27,748 nt of DNA, taken from contig JACOVS010000012.1 of the NCBI GenBank assembly GCA_016177205.1, positions 1 through 27,748 on the forward strand, read 5' to 3'. The translations under genes and the position numbers were made by a program. Positions within the stretch are counted from its first letter, which is position 1; the number at the start of each line of letters is the position of its first letter. The DNA comes from Candidatus Aenigmatarchaeota archaeon. Lineage in GTDB: Archaea; Aenigmatarchaeota; Aenigmatarchaeia; JACPZZ01. Of the stretch, positions 21,140 to 27,748 are shown one piece after another. The notes beneath the pieces were generated by a model, which worked only from the letters and a program-made list of their open reading frames with translations, ran no database searches and was not told the DNA's origin.

Positions 21140-21943
21140 ATGGGCTATACTGATTTCTCCACACCCAACGCTGATTACACCCTGCACCATGCCTTGCACG
21201 TAAGAAAAATCCTTCCAACAGGCTTCCGGGGTTTGGATTGCACCATACTGGAAACACCAAGTGACAAGGGGCCTGATAAAGCCGATTTCACCAAAACCAT
21301 TTTGGATAACAGGCGTGGCATAGGCAAACAATATTCGGATATCTTAAACTGGCACATGAAAACACGGAGGCCCGCCTTTTTCACAGACTCGCCTGCAAAA
21401 GACGGGGTGCTTGGTTTTACATCTGGAGTTTTGGGTGACTATTTAACCACCATACTCCTCCCTGTAACGTTTTCCCTTATTTTAAACTCCTCAGGGCACC
21501 CCCTGGCCGCCTCCGTCTCAAGGTATATTGCATTGTACAACACGGCGGCCTGCTGGCTTTCCGGCTTTGCGTTTCTTCCAAATTCCGATTTTTCCGACAG
21601 CAGGGTTAAAAAAGCTTTATCTTACACTACCGAATTGTCCCAATTTTACACCCATCTCGCACTGCGCGACGCATTAACGGCCAGAAAAGCCGAAGAAATC
21701 GTAGCCCCGGAAATGGAAAAAAGGCTGGGAAGAAAGCCGAGGATAGGAATAGTTTTCGGCGCCGGGCATTATGGGATGAGGGTTTCCATACAGCACAAAA
21801 GAATCAGGGACGCCATAATCAAGGCGCACTCGCTTGTCGGATATTCCTGCCTGGACGTGGATTTAAACGCTGTGCACGAGTTTGAATTTCCCAAGCTGGG
21901 CAAACCGGTTTTGAGAAGGCTGGAAACTGACCTGTTCGGATAG
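21140..21943 (+). CDS. TraB/TIKI-like membrane protein
   Basis: 267 residues from the ATG at 21140; an ATG at 21131 overlaps the previous stop but sits directly on GAGGG (21126-21130). Residues 14-20 (TLHHALH) and ILET (36-39) correspond in position to the N-terminal histidine and glutamate motifs of TraB/TIKI-type proteins, and RDALTARKAEEIVAPEM plus VFGAGHYG (205-212) match their C-terminal arginine and GxxH motifs. Members include metallopeptidases. Unusual here are two hydrophobic segments in the middle (about 100-117 and 126-147). The resemblance is by motif only. It is last in the operon and convergent with radB. Confidence 0.55.
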   Translation: MGYTDFSTPNADYTLHHALHVRKILPTGFRGLDCTILETPSDKGPDKADFTKTILDNRRGIGKQYSDILNWHMKTRRPAFFTDSPAKDGVLGFTSGVLGDYLTTILLPVTFSLILNSSGHPLAASVSRYIALYNTAACWLSGFAFLPNSDFSDSRVKKALSYTTELSQFYTHLALRDALTARKAEEIVAPEMEKRLGRKPRIGIVFGAGHYGMRVSIQHKRIRDAIIKAHSLVGYSCLDVDLNAVHEFEFPKLGKPVLRRLETDLFG

Positions 21944-21948
21944 ATTTA

Positions 21949-22689
21949 TCAAAATATCCCGAATTTCTTTTCAATCGGCTCTATGCCGGCGTCGGTCATT
22001 AAGAAATTAACGGATTTTCCTTCCGGCATTGAGCGGTGCTTTACTATTGTTGCGCTGCGTTCTCCCATGTTGCCGGTTTTTTCTATCAGTATTATGGATT
22101 TACACCAGTATTTCATGGCGTCCCCGCCGATCACGTCCAGAAGTTCGGAATCGTTCTTTTTGAAAACGTGGGTCGTGATTATCACCGGAACTTTGAAATC
22201 ACGCGCGATCGCGGACAGCATTGACAGGTGTATTCCCAATTGCTTGTTCGCCTTCATTACGTCGTCGGTTTCCGCGTATTCAATGCGGTACAATGCAACC
22301 GAAGAATCCAGAACCACAAGTCCGAACTCCCCCTTTGCCACGAACGATTTGCACTTCCGGATAACTTCTTCCTGCTCTTTGAAACTTCTCGGCTCCAAAA
22401 ACATTATCCCGTCCAGAATTTTATCAGTGTTTTCGCCGGCCAGCTGGCTGAAACGCTCGAAAGAAAACCCGCCTTCGGTGTCAATGTAAATCACTTTTTT
22501 TCCCGCGGCGGCTGCGTTAATAGCTGCGAGCATGCAGATATTCGTCTTTCCAGAACCAGGAGGGCCGCAAAAGTTTGTAAGCGCGCCGGCTTCGATGCCG
22601 CCGGATAAAAGGCTGTCCAAAGGCTTGGACAGGCGCAATTTTATGGAAAACCCCTTCTGTACGCCCTGCCCGATGTTTTCGTTTTCCAT
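21949..22689 (-). CDS. radB: DNA repair and recombination protein RadB
   Basis: 246 residues. A RecA/Rad51 paralogue of euryarchaea without the N-terminal helix-hairpin-helix domain of RadA. Walker A GPPGSGKT (42-49), Walker B LVVLD (124-128), and ITTHVFKK and GGDAMKYWCK in the later core. RadB interacts with RadA and Hjc in model archaea and aids recombination. It follows a membrane zinc-ribbon gene with a two-base gap, presumably on one transcript. Convergent with the TraB-like gene. Confidence 0.93.
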   Translation of the reverse strand: MENENIGQGVQKGFSIKLRLSKPLDSLLSGGIEAGALTNFCGPPGSGKTNICMLAAINAAAAGKKVIYIDTEGGFSFERFSQLAGENTDKILDGIMFLEPRSFKEQEEVIRKCKSFVAKGEFGLVVLDSSVALYRIEYAETDDVMKANKQLGIHLSMLSAIARDFKVPVIITTHVFKKNDSELLDVIGGDAMKYWCKSIILIEKTGNMGERSATIVKHRSMPEGKSVNFLMTDAGIEPIEKKFGIF

Positions 22690-22691
22690 GG

Positions 22692-23030
22692 TCAGATTTT
22701 CCCGTGCCGGGCGTGGAAATCGTTAATCTCCCACGCCAGATAAACCGGCCTTTTTCCGCAGTGCGGGCAGAAATTTGCGTTGCCCGGGATTTCATTGCCG
22801 CAACCGGCGCAGCCCGAGCCTGTGAAAAATTTCCTGAAACCGGCCAGCATGTAAAGCGTTGCCGACGAAAGGCCGATGAATACGCCGAACAAAACCGCTA
22901 TAACCGTTATTGGCACCATGCCCAAAATCCCCGGAGAAATTGCTTTGGAGGCGTAGTAGGCCAGGCCCATGGCCGACAAAAAGCCTGTTACAGCGCCCAC
23001 CAACAACGGGCTGGGCGAAACGTTTGCCAT
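22692..23030 (-). CDS. Membrane protein with C-terminal zinc ribbon
   Basis: 112 residues. Two hydrophobic segments (about 8-28 and 35-62) are followed by a zinc ribbon with cysteine pairs at 74/77 (CAGCGNE) and 88/91 (CPHCGKR). The ribbon is of the double-zinc-ribbon/zf-ribbon type common in archaeal membrane proteins. Ends with DFHARHGKI. It precedes radB by two bases in the same direction. Function unknown; the fused helix plus ribbon layout suggests a membrane-bound adaptor. Confidence 0.7.
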   Translation of the reverse strand: MANVSPSPLLVGAVTGFLSAMGLAYYASKAISPGILGMVPITVIAVLFGVFIGLSSATLYMLAGFRKFFTGSGCAGCGNEIPGNANFCPHCGKRPVYLAWEINDFHARHGKI

Positions 23031-23048
23031 ATTAATCAGATTGGAAAC

Positions 23049-23061
23049 GTAATATTTATAC
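23049..23061 (-). promoter_or_regulatory. TATA box of the zinc-ribbon/radB unit
   Basis: On the minus strand this reads GCGTATAAATATT, 20-30 bases before the ATG at 23030, so a leaderless transcript through radB is likely. It lies in the 61-base gap behind the permease gene. Confidence 0.45.
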
Positions 23062-23091
23062 GCACGCCGCTGCGATGACTTTTAAGGCCGT

Positions 23092-24441
23092 TTAGCGAGC
23101 GCTGGATGCGATCACATGCCATTTTGATTTCCTGAAAAGGTGCGCGGCAAATTTTCTTTTGAGTCCGGCAGGTTTTTTGAACAACCGGTAAACAAAAAGG
23201 CCCGCGGCTATGATCGCGGCTTCGGCCGCAAACAAGCCTGACGGAAAACGGGATATCATGAAAACACTGCTCAGCAAACCCAGGAACGCAAGCACGGGAA
23301 ATTTGCCCACGTTGACAGGAGATCTGAACGTGCCCCTGATTGCGGGCTTCCTGTACCTGAGAATTATCAGCGACGAATTTACAAAAATATACACAACGAA
23401 AATGCCCAAGTCGGTGAGCAGTGCTACGGTCTTTATGCCTCCGATGAATATCGACGCCAGTGACGCCAGCATAACCATGCCTATTGCGGCATAAGGCGTG
23501 CCCCTGGAATCCAACCGGCCCAGGAACTGCGGGATGGAGCCGGAATTTGCAAGCCCGTACAGCATTCTTGATGCGACCAGCATTATCACAAGCACTGTAT
23601 TGGACGTTGCAAACAGCGCTATCAGGGACATAATTACGCCGCCTTTCGGGGCAACCACAGAAACGACTTCAGCCAGCGGGGCTGTTGACCGGCTGAGCCT
23701 GTCAACCCCCAAAATACTCACCGCAGACATGGAAACAAGTATGTAGAAAATAGTTGATACGCCCAGCGCGATCACAAGGGCTTTGGGTATGTTTTTCCTG
23801 GCATTCCTTGTGTCTTCGGACAGGTTAACCATTTCCTCAAAGCCTATGTAGGCAAAAAATATCAGCGATGCGGCAGAAATTATCCCCTGCACACCTGAAG
23901 GCGAGTGGAAAAAATCCTGGCCGGGCCTGCCTATGAAAAAAACGCCAATCAGCACTATGATCAGCAGGCCGGATACTTCGATCAGCGTTGAGGCTGTGTT
24001 GTATTTCGTCGAAGCCTTTATGCCGATGTAGTTGATCGCGGACAGGATTATAACGAGCAGCGCGGCAGCGGTCGAAGATTCGAGCCCGGCAAGATGCTGG
24101 AAATACCCGCCGAAGCCCAGCGCCACAGTCGCGGCGCTGATCACCAGGGTGAAAAGCATTATCCACTGGGCAATGAACCCAAGCCCGTCGCTGCGGAACG
24201 CGTTTTTCGTGTAAACATATTCCGCCGCATTGCGCGGAAACATGCCGGCAAGCTCTGCGTAACTAAAACCTGTAAACCCGGCGATAAACGCCGCGATTAC
24301 AAACGAGAGCCACAATGCGTTTCCGGCTATCGCGGCGCCCTGGCCTATCAAAACGTATATGCCCGCGCCAAGGATCACGCCGACGCCGTACAAAATAACG
24401 TTGAAAAGCGTTAACTCCTTCTTTAAACCTTTTTTCAGCAC
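23092..24441 (-). CDS. APC-superfamily amino-acid permease (GTG start)
   Basis: 449 residues with about 12 hydrophobic segments. The first helix holds GVGVILGAGIYVLIGQGAA (about 20-38), the backbone-binding glycine-rich motif of APC transporters. SLIFFAYIGFEEMVNLSED (about 193-211) is the helix 6 signature of the family. It would import or exchange an amino acid or amine; substrate not predictable. Start is GTG (CAC on the plus strand at 24439-24441). C-terminus is basic and cytoplasmic. A TATA-like sequence lies about 25 bases upstream. Confidence 0.9.
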   Translation of the reverse strand: MLKKGLKKELTLFNVILYGVGVILGAGIYVLIGQGAAIAGNALWLSFVIAAFIAGFTGFSYAELAGMFPRNAAEYVYTKNAFRSDGLGFIAQWIMLFTLVISAATVALGFGGYFQHLAGLESSTAAALLVIILSAINYIGIKASTKYNTASTLIEVSGLLIIVLIGVFFIGRPGQDFFHSPSGVQGIISAASLIFFAYIGFEEMVNLSEDTRNARKNIPKALVIALGVSTIFYILVSMSAVSILGVDRLSRSTAPLAEVVSVVAPKGGVIMSLIALFATSNTVLVIMLVASRMLYGLANSGSIPQFLGRLDSRGTPYAAIGMVMLASLASIFIGGIKTVALLTDLGIFVVYIFVNSSLIILRYRKPAIRGTFRSPVNVGKFPVLAFLGLLSSVFMISRFPSGLFAAEAAIIAAGLFVYRLFKKPAGLKRKFAAHLFRKSKWHVIASSAR

Positions 24442-24462
24442 GATTTAATTGATTGCATTCTT

Positions 24463-24473
24463 TTGTTTAAATC
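24463..24473. promoter_or_regulatory. TATA region between permease and DedA genes
   Basis: TTGTTTAAATC at 24463-24473 lies in the 67-base gap between the divergent starts. It is about 36-46 bases before the DedA ATG (24509), which is preceded by CGGGAT, and about 22-32 bases before the permease GTG on the other strand (GATTTAAACAA). Confidence 0.4.
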
Positions 24474-24508
24474 ATAGATCGTACAAATTCATCTGAAACG
24501 GGATACGA

Positions 24509-25120
24509 ATGCTTTTCGAACAATTGAGCGGAATCTTTACCGGGCTGATAGGTTCCACCGGTTATCTTGGCATATTTGTGCTGATGACACTGGAAAGCAT
24601 GGTAGCGCCTGTGCCCAGTGAGCTCGTCATGCCTTTTGCCGGGTTTTTGGTGGCGGACGGCAAAATGGACCTTCTTGCCGTGATAATTGTAAGCAGCGCG
24701 GCTTCGCTGACAGGCTCGCTGATATCCTATTTCATTGCATACTACGGGAAGAGAGGGATGATACACAGGTTCGGCAAACTGTTCCTGCTGGACAAAACTG
24801 AATTGAGCTGGACAGAAAAATGGTTCAGGAAGCACGGCGATTCCACGATTTTTATCAGCCGCTTCATACCGGTTGTGCGGCACCTGATTTCCCTGCCGGC
24901 AGGGCTTGCAAAGATGAGGTTAAGCCGTTTCATAACCTCGACCCTTGTCGGCGCGACCGCGTGGAACACGCTCCTTCTTTGGGCAGGCGTATTACTCAGG
25001 GAAAACTGGAATCTTGTAACGAAGTACAGCGAAGGCCTGGATATTGCCATTGTCCTGGCTGTTTTGCTGGGCGCGGCCTTTGTGGCCTGGAAACACCTCA
25101 ACAGGCACGGGAGAGTTTAG
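24509..25120 (+). CDS. DedA family (VTT domain) membrane protein
   Basis: 203 residues. Family signatures: LESMVAPVPSELVMPFAGFL (about 29-48) and the helix-loop motif STIFISRFIPVVRHLISLPA (about 112-131) with RFxPxxR, then AGLAKM. Around five hydrophobic segments. DedA proteins are half-transporters linked to lipid-carrier recycling and membrane homeostasis in bacteria; the archaeal role is less known. Its stop codon (TAG 25118-25120) lies inside the first copy of a 16-base direct repeat. Confidence 0.9.
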   Translation: MLFEQLSGIFTGLIGSTGYLGIFVLMTLESMVAPVPSELVMPFAGFLVADGKMDLLAVIIVSSAASLTGSLISYFIAYYGKRGMIHRFGKLFLLDKTELSWTEKWFRKHGDSTIFISRFIPVVRHLISLPAGLAKMRLSRFITSTLVGATAWNTLLLWAGVLLRENWNLVTKYSEGLDIAIVLAVLLGAAFVAWKHLNRHGRV

Positions 25121-25176
25121 ATCAACTATACCATAAATTTAAATAGTTTAACTGCCATAATTTAGATCAAGTATAC
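25116..25176 (+). repeat. Paired 16-base direct repeat flanking a TATA box
   Basis: TTTAGATCAACTATAC (25116-25131) and TTTAGATCAAGTATAC (25161-25176) differ at one base and are 45 bases apart, start to start. A TATA-like ATAAATTTAAATAG lies between them (25133-25146). The second copy would cover the expected transcription start. This is the layout of a repressor operator pair. Confidence 0.65.
25133..25146 (+). promoter_or_regulatory. Promoter of the 48/124-residue gene pair
   Basis: ATAAATTTAAATAG would place transcription start near 25165, inside the second 16-base repeat, about 25 bases before the TTG at 25192. GGGGAT (25182-25187) then serves as ribosome binding site. Confidence 0.5.
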
Positions 25177-25191
25177 TAAACGGGGATTAAC

Positions 25192-25338
25192 TTGGAAGTT
25201 TCACAGAACAGCAGGAAGGCCGTTACAATCCAGTCTGTGGGCAACACGCCGGTCTTTGCCATATTTGATTCGAAGGCGGAGGCGTTCATGGCCCTGCTAA
25301 ACCTGAGCAAGGACAAGATAACGCTGCAGGACAATTAG
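25192..25338 (+). CDS. 48-residue protein with TTG start
   Basis: A short frame from TTG at 25192 to TAG at 25336. The start is supported by GGGGAT (25182-25187) four bases upstream. The product begins MEVSQNSRKAVTIQSVGN and continues with PVFAIFDSKAEAFMALLNLS, a strand-turn-helix pattern, ending in DKITLQDN. No family recognised. Its stop codon overlaps AGGTGG, the ribosome binding site of the next gene, so the two are probably co-translated. Confidence 0.55.
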   Translation: MEVSQNSRKAVTIQSVGNTPVFAIFDSKAEAFMALLNLSKDKITLQDN

Positions 25339-25346
25339 GTGGTCTG

Positions 25347-25721
25347 ATGAGAATAGAGGTTCGCAAGGACGGCAACAATACAGCCATACTGATATCCTTT
25401 GACATGGACTGCTCCAAATTCGACTCGAACTATGAAAGGAACAGGTTTTTCCGCGGGCTGTACGGCTGGGACCAGGTGATAAAGAGAAACAATTCAGTTT
25501 ACCATTACCACAGGGAGGGCGTGATGAACGACGTCCCGCACATCAAGGTTGACAATTCCGTGTTCATTGTAGCGATGGAAGAGATGCAGAGAATACTGGA
25601 TTATTTCGGGGAATGGGAAAACAAAATACACTGGAAAACGTTTCACGTGCTGTTGGGGCCAGAAGAACTGCGTTTACTGGAAAAACAGACCCAGGACGAG
25701 GAAGCTTTAAGCGAGGATTGA
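25347..25721 (+). CDS. Unidentified 124-residue protein
   Basis: Starts at the ATG at 25347, with AGGTGG (25337-25342) four bases upstream. A soluble alpha/beta protein: RIEVRKDGNNTAILISFDMD at the start, an aromatic, basic middle (FRGLYGWDQVIKRNNSVYHY, about 35-54) and helical acidic C-terminus (PEELRLLEKQTQDEEALSED). Histidines cluster at 53, 55 and about 65. I do not recognise the family and saw no nuclease motif. Second gene of a short unit with the 48-residue gene; a hairpin follows. Confidence 0.6.
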   Translation: MRIEVRKDGNNTAILISFDMDCSKFDSNYERNRFFRGLYGWDQVIKRNNSVYHYHREGVMNDVPHIKVDNSVFIVAMEEMQRILDYFGEWENKIHWKTFHVLLGPEELRLLEKQTQDEEALSED

Positions 25722-25733
25722 AATATTATAAAG

Positions 25734-25782
25734 AAAGGTGTTTGGAAAAACCAAAATCATTTTTGGGAATCCAAACACTTTT
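25734..25782 (+). promoter_or_regulatory. Long hairpin between the 124-residue gene and cdc48
   Basis: AAAGGTGTTTGGA (25734-25746) pairs with TCCAAACACTTTT (25770-25782): 13 pairs including one G-U. Inside, CCAAAA (25751-25756) pairs with TTTTGG (25761-25766) around the loop TCAT. The 3' arm runs into five T residues (25779-25783), so it could end the upstream transcript. It also lies 18 bases before the cdc48 ATG, and a TATA-like AATATTATAAAG (25722-25733) sits at its left side, so it may instead be part of the cdc48 leader. Confidence 0.6.
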
Positions 25783-25800
25783 TGTTAAAAAGGGTTTGGT

Positions 25801-27748
25801 ATGAAAGAAGAGAAAGTTGAAATCAAACTGAAGGTCGGCGAATTAACGAACAGGTCCGAAGTTGGCCGAGGTATAGTAAGGATGGACATGACCGCGATGA
25901 AATCCCTCAACATACGGGAGGGCGATATTGTTGAACTGGAAAACCAGAAGAAGACCGCCGCAATCGCTGTCCGGGCTTACCCGGCCGACGTCGGTTTAAA
26001 CATCATAAGAATGGACGGCCTGCTCAGAATGAACGCATCTGTCGGCCTTGGTGAAATGGTCAAGATCCGCAAAGCTGACGCCAAGGAGGCAAAGAAGGTC
26101 GTTCTCGCGCCTGCGCAAAAAGGCATCCTGTTAACCATAAGTTCGAACCTCCTGAGGCAGAACCTGATAATGCGCCCGCTCTCCAAAGGCGACATAATAT
26201 CGCCCATGCCGGTTTACAGAAAGCGCACGAACACCATGTTTGACGACATATTCGGCACAGATGTTGAGAACTTGTTTTTCGGCCTGCCGATAGGCTTTCC
26301 CGGTGACATAAAACTGATGGTCGTTAAAACGCAGCCCGAAGGCGTTGTAAAGGTTACGGATATAACGGAAATGGAGTTGTTAACAGAGGCCGTTGAAGTC
26401 GAAGAAAGAAAAATCCCTTCCGTCACTTACGAGGACATAGGCGGGTTGGGAGACGCGATACAAAAAATCAGGGAAATGGTAGAATTACCGTTACGCCACC
26501 CGGAATTGTTTGAACGTCTTGGAATAGAACCACCGAAAGGAATTTTGTTATACGGGCCTCCTGGCACCGGAAAGACTTTGTTAGCGCGGGCTGTTGCGAA
26601 TGAATCCGGCGCGAATTTTTTGACGATAAGCGGGCCTGAGATAATGTCGAAATGGTACGGACAATCAGAAGAAAACCTTCGCAAAATATTCGAGGACGCG
26701 GAAAAAAACGCGCCGAGCATAATTTTCATAGACGAGGTTGATGCCATTGCGCCGAAGCGCGAAGAAGTTACAGGAGAAGTCGAGCGGCGCGTTGTTGCAC
26801 AGCTTCTTTCGTTAATGGACGGAATGAGGAAACGCGGGCGGGTTGTTGTCATCGCTGCTACGAACCGCGAAAATGCCATCGATCCAGCATTGCGAAGGCC
26901 CGGGCGCTTCGACCGCGAGGTTGAGATCGGCGTTCCGGACCGCAAAGGACGGCGCGAAGTTCTGCAAATTCATACAAGGAATATGCCGCTGGATAAAAGC
27001 GTCAGCATTGACGACCTCGCCGCAAGAACGCACGGGTTCGTGGGCGCGGTCGTAGAAGCGCTTGCTAAGGAGGCGGCCATATCAGTACTTCGAAGGGTTT
27101 TGCCGGAAATAAGATGGAGGGAAGAGGGCGAAATACCAGTGGAGATAATGGAAAAACTGATTGTTACGTCAATTGATTTTGAAAACGCATTGAAGATTGT
27201 TGAACCGTCAGCTATGAGAGAAGTTTTAGTCGAGATTCCGAATGTAAAATGGTCTGATATCGGCGGGTTGGAAGATCTGAAAGAGCGTTTACAGGAAGTC
27301 ATCGAATGGCCTTTGCAGCATCCGGACGCGTTCAAGAAGATGGGAATAAAACCTCCGCATGGCGTGTTGTTATACGGCCCGCCGGGATGCGGAAAAACGA
27401 TGATCGTAAAGGCCGTAGCGAACGAGGCCGGATTAAATTTCATATCTGTCAAGGGGCCGGAGCTGTTATCGAAATGGGTCGGCGAAAGCGAAAAGGCTGT
27501 GCGCGAGATATTCAGGCGCGCGCGCCAGGTCTCTCCTGCTATTGTGTTCTTTGACGAGATCGACGCTTTGGCGCCCAGGCGCGGATTGGAAATGGGATCA
27601 CGCGTAACGGAACAGGTTGTTTCGCAACTGCTTACGGAAATGTCCGGGCTGGAAGATTTGCACGACGTCATTATTATCGCCGCGACAAACAGGCCGGACA
27701 TACTCGACCCGGCTTTGCTAAGGCCGGGAAGGTTTGACAGGCATATAC
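25801..27748 (+). CDS. Cdc48/VAT AAA+ ATPase (cut by the window end)
   Basis: 649 codons are visible with no stop. N-domain (about 1-200) includes double-psi barrel VELKLKVGELTNRSEVGRGI-like sequence near the start. D1: Walker A GPPGTGKT (252-259), Walker B with D311/E312, and NRENAIDPALRRPGRFDRE. D2: Walker A GPPGCGKT (526-533), Walker B with D585/E586 and RPGRFDR at the end of the window. It unfolds substrates and feeds the proteasome. In D1 the usual GADL motif reads GAVV (V417). About 80-100 residues are likely missing. AAGGG precedes the ATG. Confidence 0.94.
   Translation, partial: MKEEKVEIKLKVGELTNRSEVGRGIVRMDMTAMKSLNIREGDIVELENQKKTAAIAVRAYPADVGLNIIRMDGLLRMNASVGLGEMVKIRKADAKEAKKVVLAPAQKGILLTISSNLLRQNLIMRPLSKGDIISPMPVYRKRTNTMFDDIFGTDVENLFFGLPIGFPGDIKLMVVKTQPEGVVKVTDITEMELLTEAVEVEERKIPSVTYEDIGGLGDAIQKIREMVELPLRHPELFERLGIEPPKGILLYGPPGTGKTLLARAVANESGANFLTISGPEIMSKWYGQSEENLRKIFEDAEKNAPSIIFIDEVDAIAPKREEVTGEVERRVVAQLLSLMDGMRKRGRVVVIAATNRENAIDPALRRPGRFDREVEIGVPDRKGRREVLQIHTRNMPLDKSVSIDDLAARTHGFVGAVVEALAKEAAISVLRRVLPEIRWREEGEIPVEIMEKLIVTSIDFENALKIVEPSAMREVLVEIPNVKWSDIGGLEDLKERLQEVIEWPLQHPDAFKKMGIKPPHGVLLYGPPGCGKTMIVKAVANEAGLNFISVKGPELLSKWVGESEKAVREIFRRARQVSPAIVFFDEIDALAPRRGLEMGSRVTEQVVSQLLTEMSGLEDLHDVIIIAATNRPDILDPALLRPGRFDRHI

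Noticed and set aside
21983..22489. Plus-strand 168-codon frame opposite radB.
   Set aside because: Antisense shadow of a clear RadB gene; composition has no sign of a real protein.
25347..25721. The 124-residue protein as a Cas2-like nuclease.
   Set aside because: The start has a strand followed by an Asp, but the Cas2 pattern after it is missing, and no CRISPR array or cas gene is nearby.

Overview
This window comes from an archaeon. Evidence: an archaeal-type ribosomal protein supercluster (S4e, L19e, L32e, aIF1 and the RNase P protein Rnp1 interleaved with universal proteins), a Hel308 helicase, RadB, a Cdc48/VAT AAA ATPase, AT-rich TATA-like boxes about 25-35 bases before many starts, apparently leaderless genes, and GGTGA/GGAG ribosome binding sites inside operons. 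Gene order matches the euryarchaeal arrangement. The many short orphan proteins would also fit a small-genome (DPANN-like) or deep euryarchaeal lineage, but the phylum cannot be fixed from the window.

Region 1 (1-10600): the end of an unidentified gene, then a promoter and a structured leader of about 220 bases. Then come 21 same-strand genes in the order L3-L4-L23-L2-S19-L22-S3-L29-aIF1-Rnp1-S17-L14-L24-S4e-L5-S14-S8-L6-L32e-L19e-L18. They are tightly packed, with several 1-4 base overlaps. The usual continuation S5-L30-L15-SecY is absent; a convergent orphan gene follows L18.

Region 2 (10615-13256): orphan genes (an unknown 110-residue protein, two small membrane proteins, an unknown 230-residue soluble protein) and a membrane-anchored thioredoxin-fold protein without its CxxC. 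A cluster of RNA hairpins and a T-rich tract follow the second small membrane gene.

Region 3 (13258-18468): a two-piece lipoate-protein ligase (lplB, lplA), ScpB, a HAD phosphatase, a stand-alone NFACT-R protein of the ribosome quality control family, and Hel308. Two short AT-rich palindromic or bidirectional promoters serve divergent pairs.

Region 4 (18472-21943): a predicted Tat-exported HExxH metallopeptidase, divergent from a compact five-gene operon of mostly unrecognised proteins: a coiled-coil peptide, a possible Roadblock/LC7-like protein, a two-helix membrane protein, an unknown 260-residue protein and a TraB/TIKI-like membrane protein. This is the best candidate here for an undescribed system, perhaps acting at the cell surface.

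Region 5 (21949-27748): radB with a membrane zinc-ribbon gene, an APC amino-acid permease, a DedA protein, a two-gene unit (48 and 124 residues) preceded by a 16-base direct repeat flanking its TATA box, a long hairpin, and a Cdc48/VAT gene cut by the window end. The longest stretch without a gene is 275-537; no gap exceeds 300 bases. I saw no tRNA, rRNA, CRISPR array, insertion sequence or integrase.
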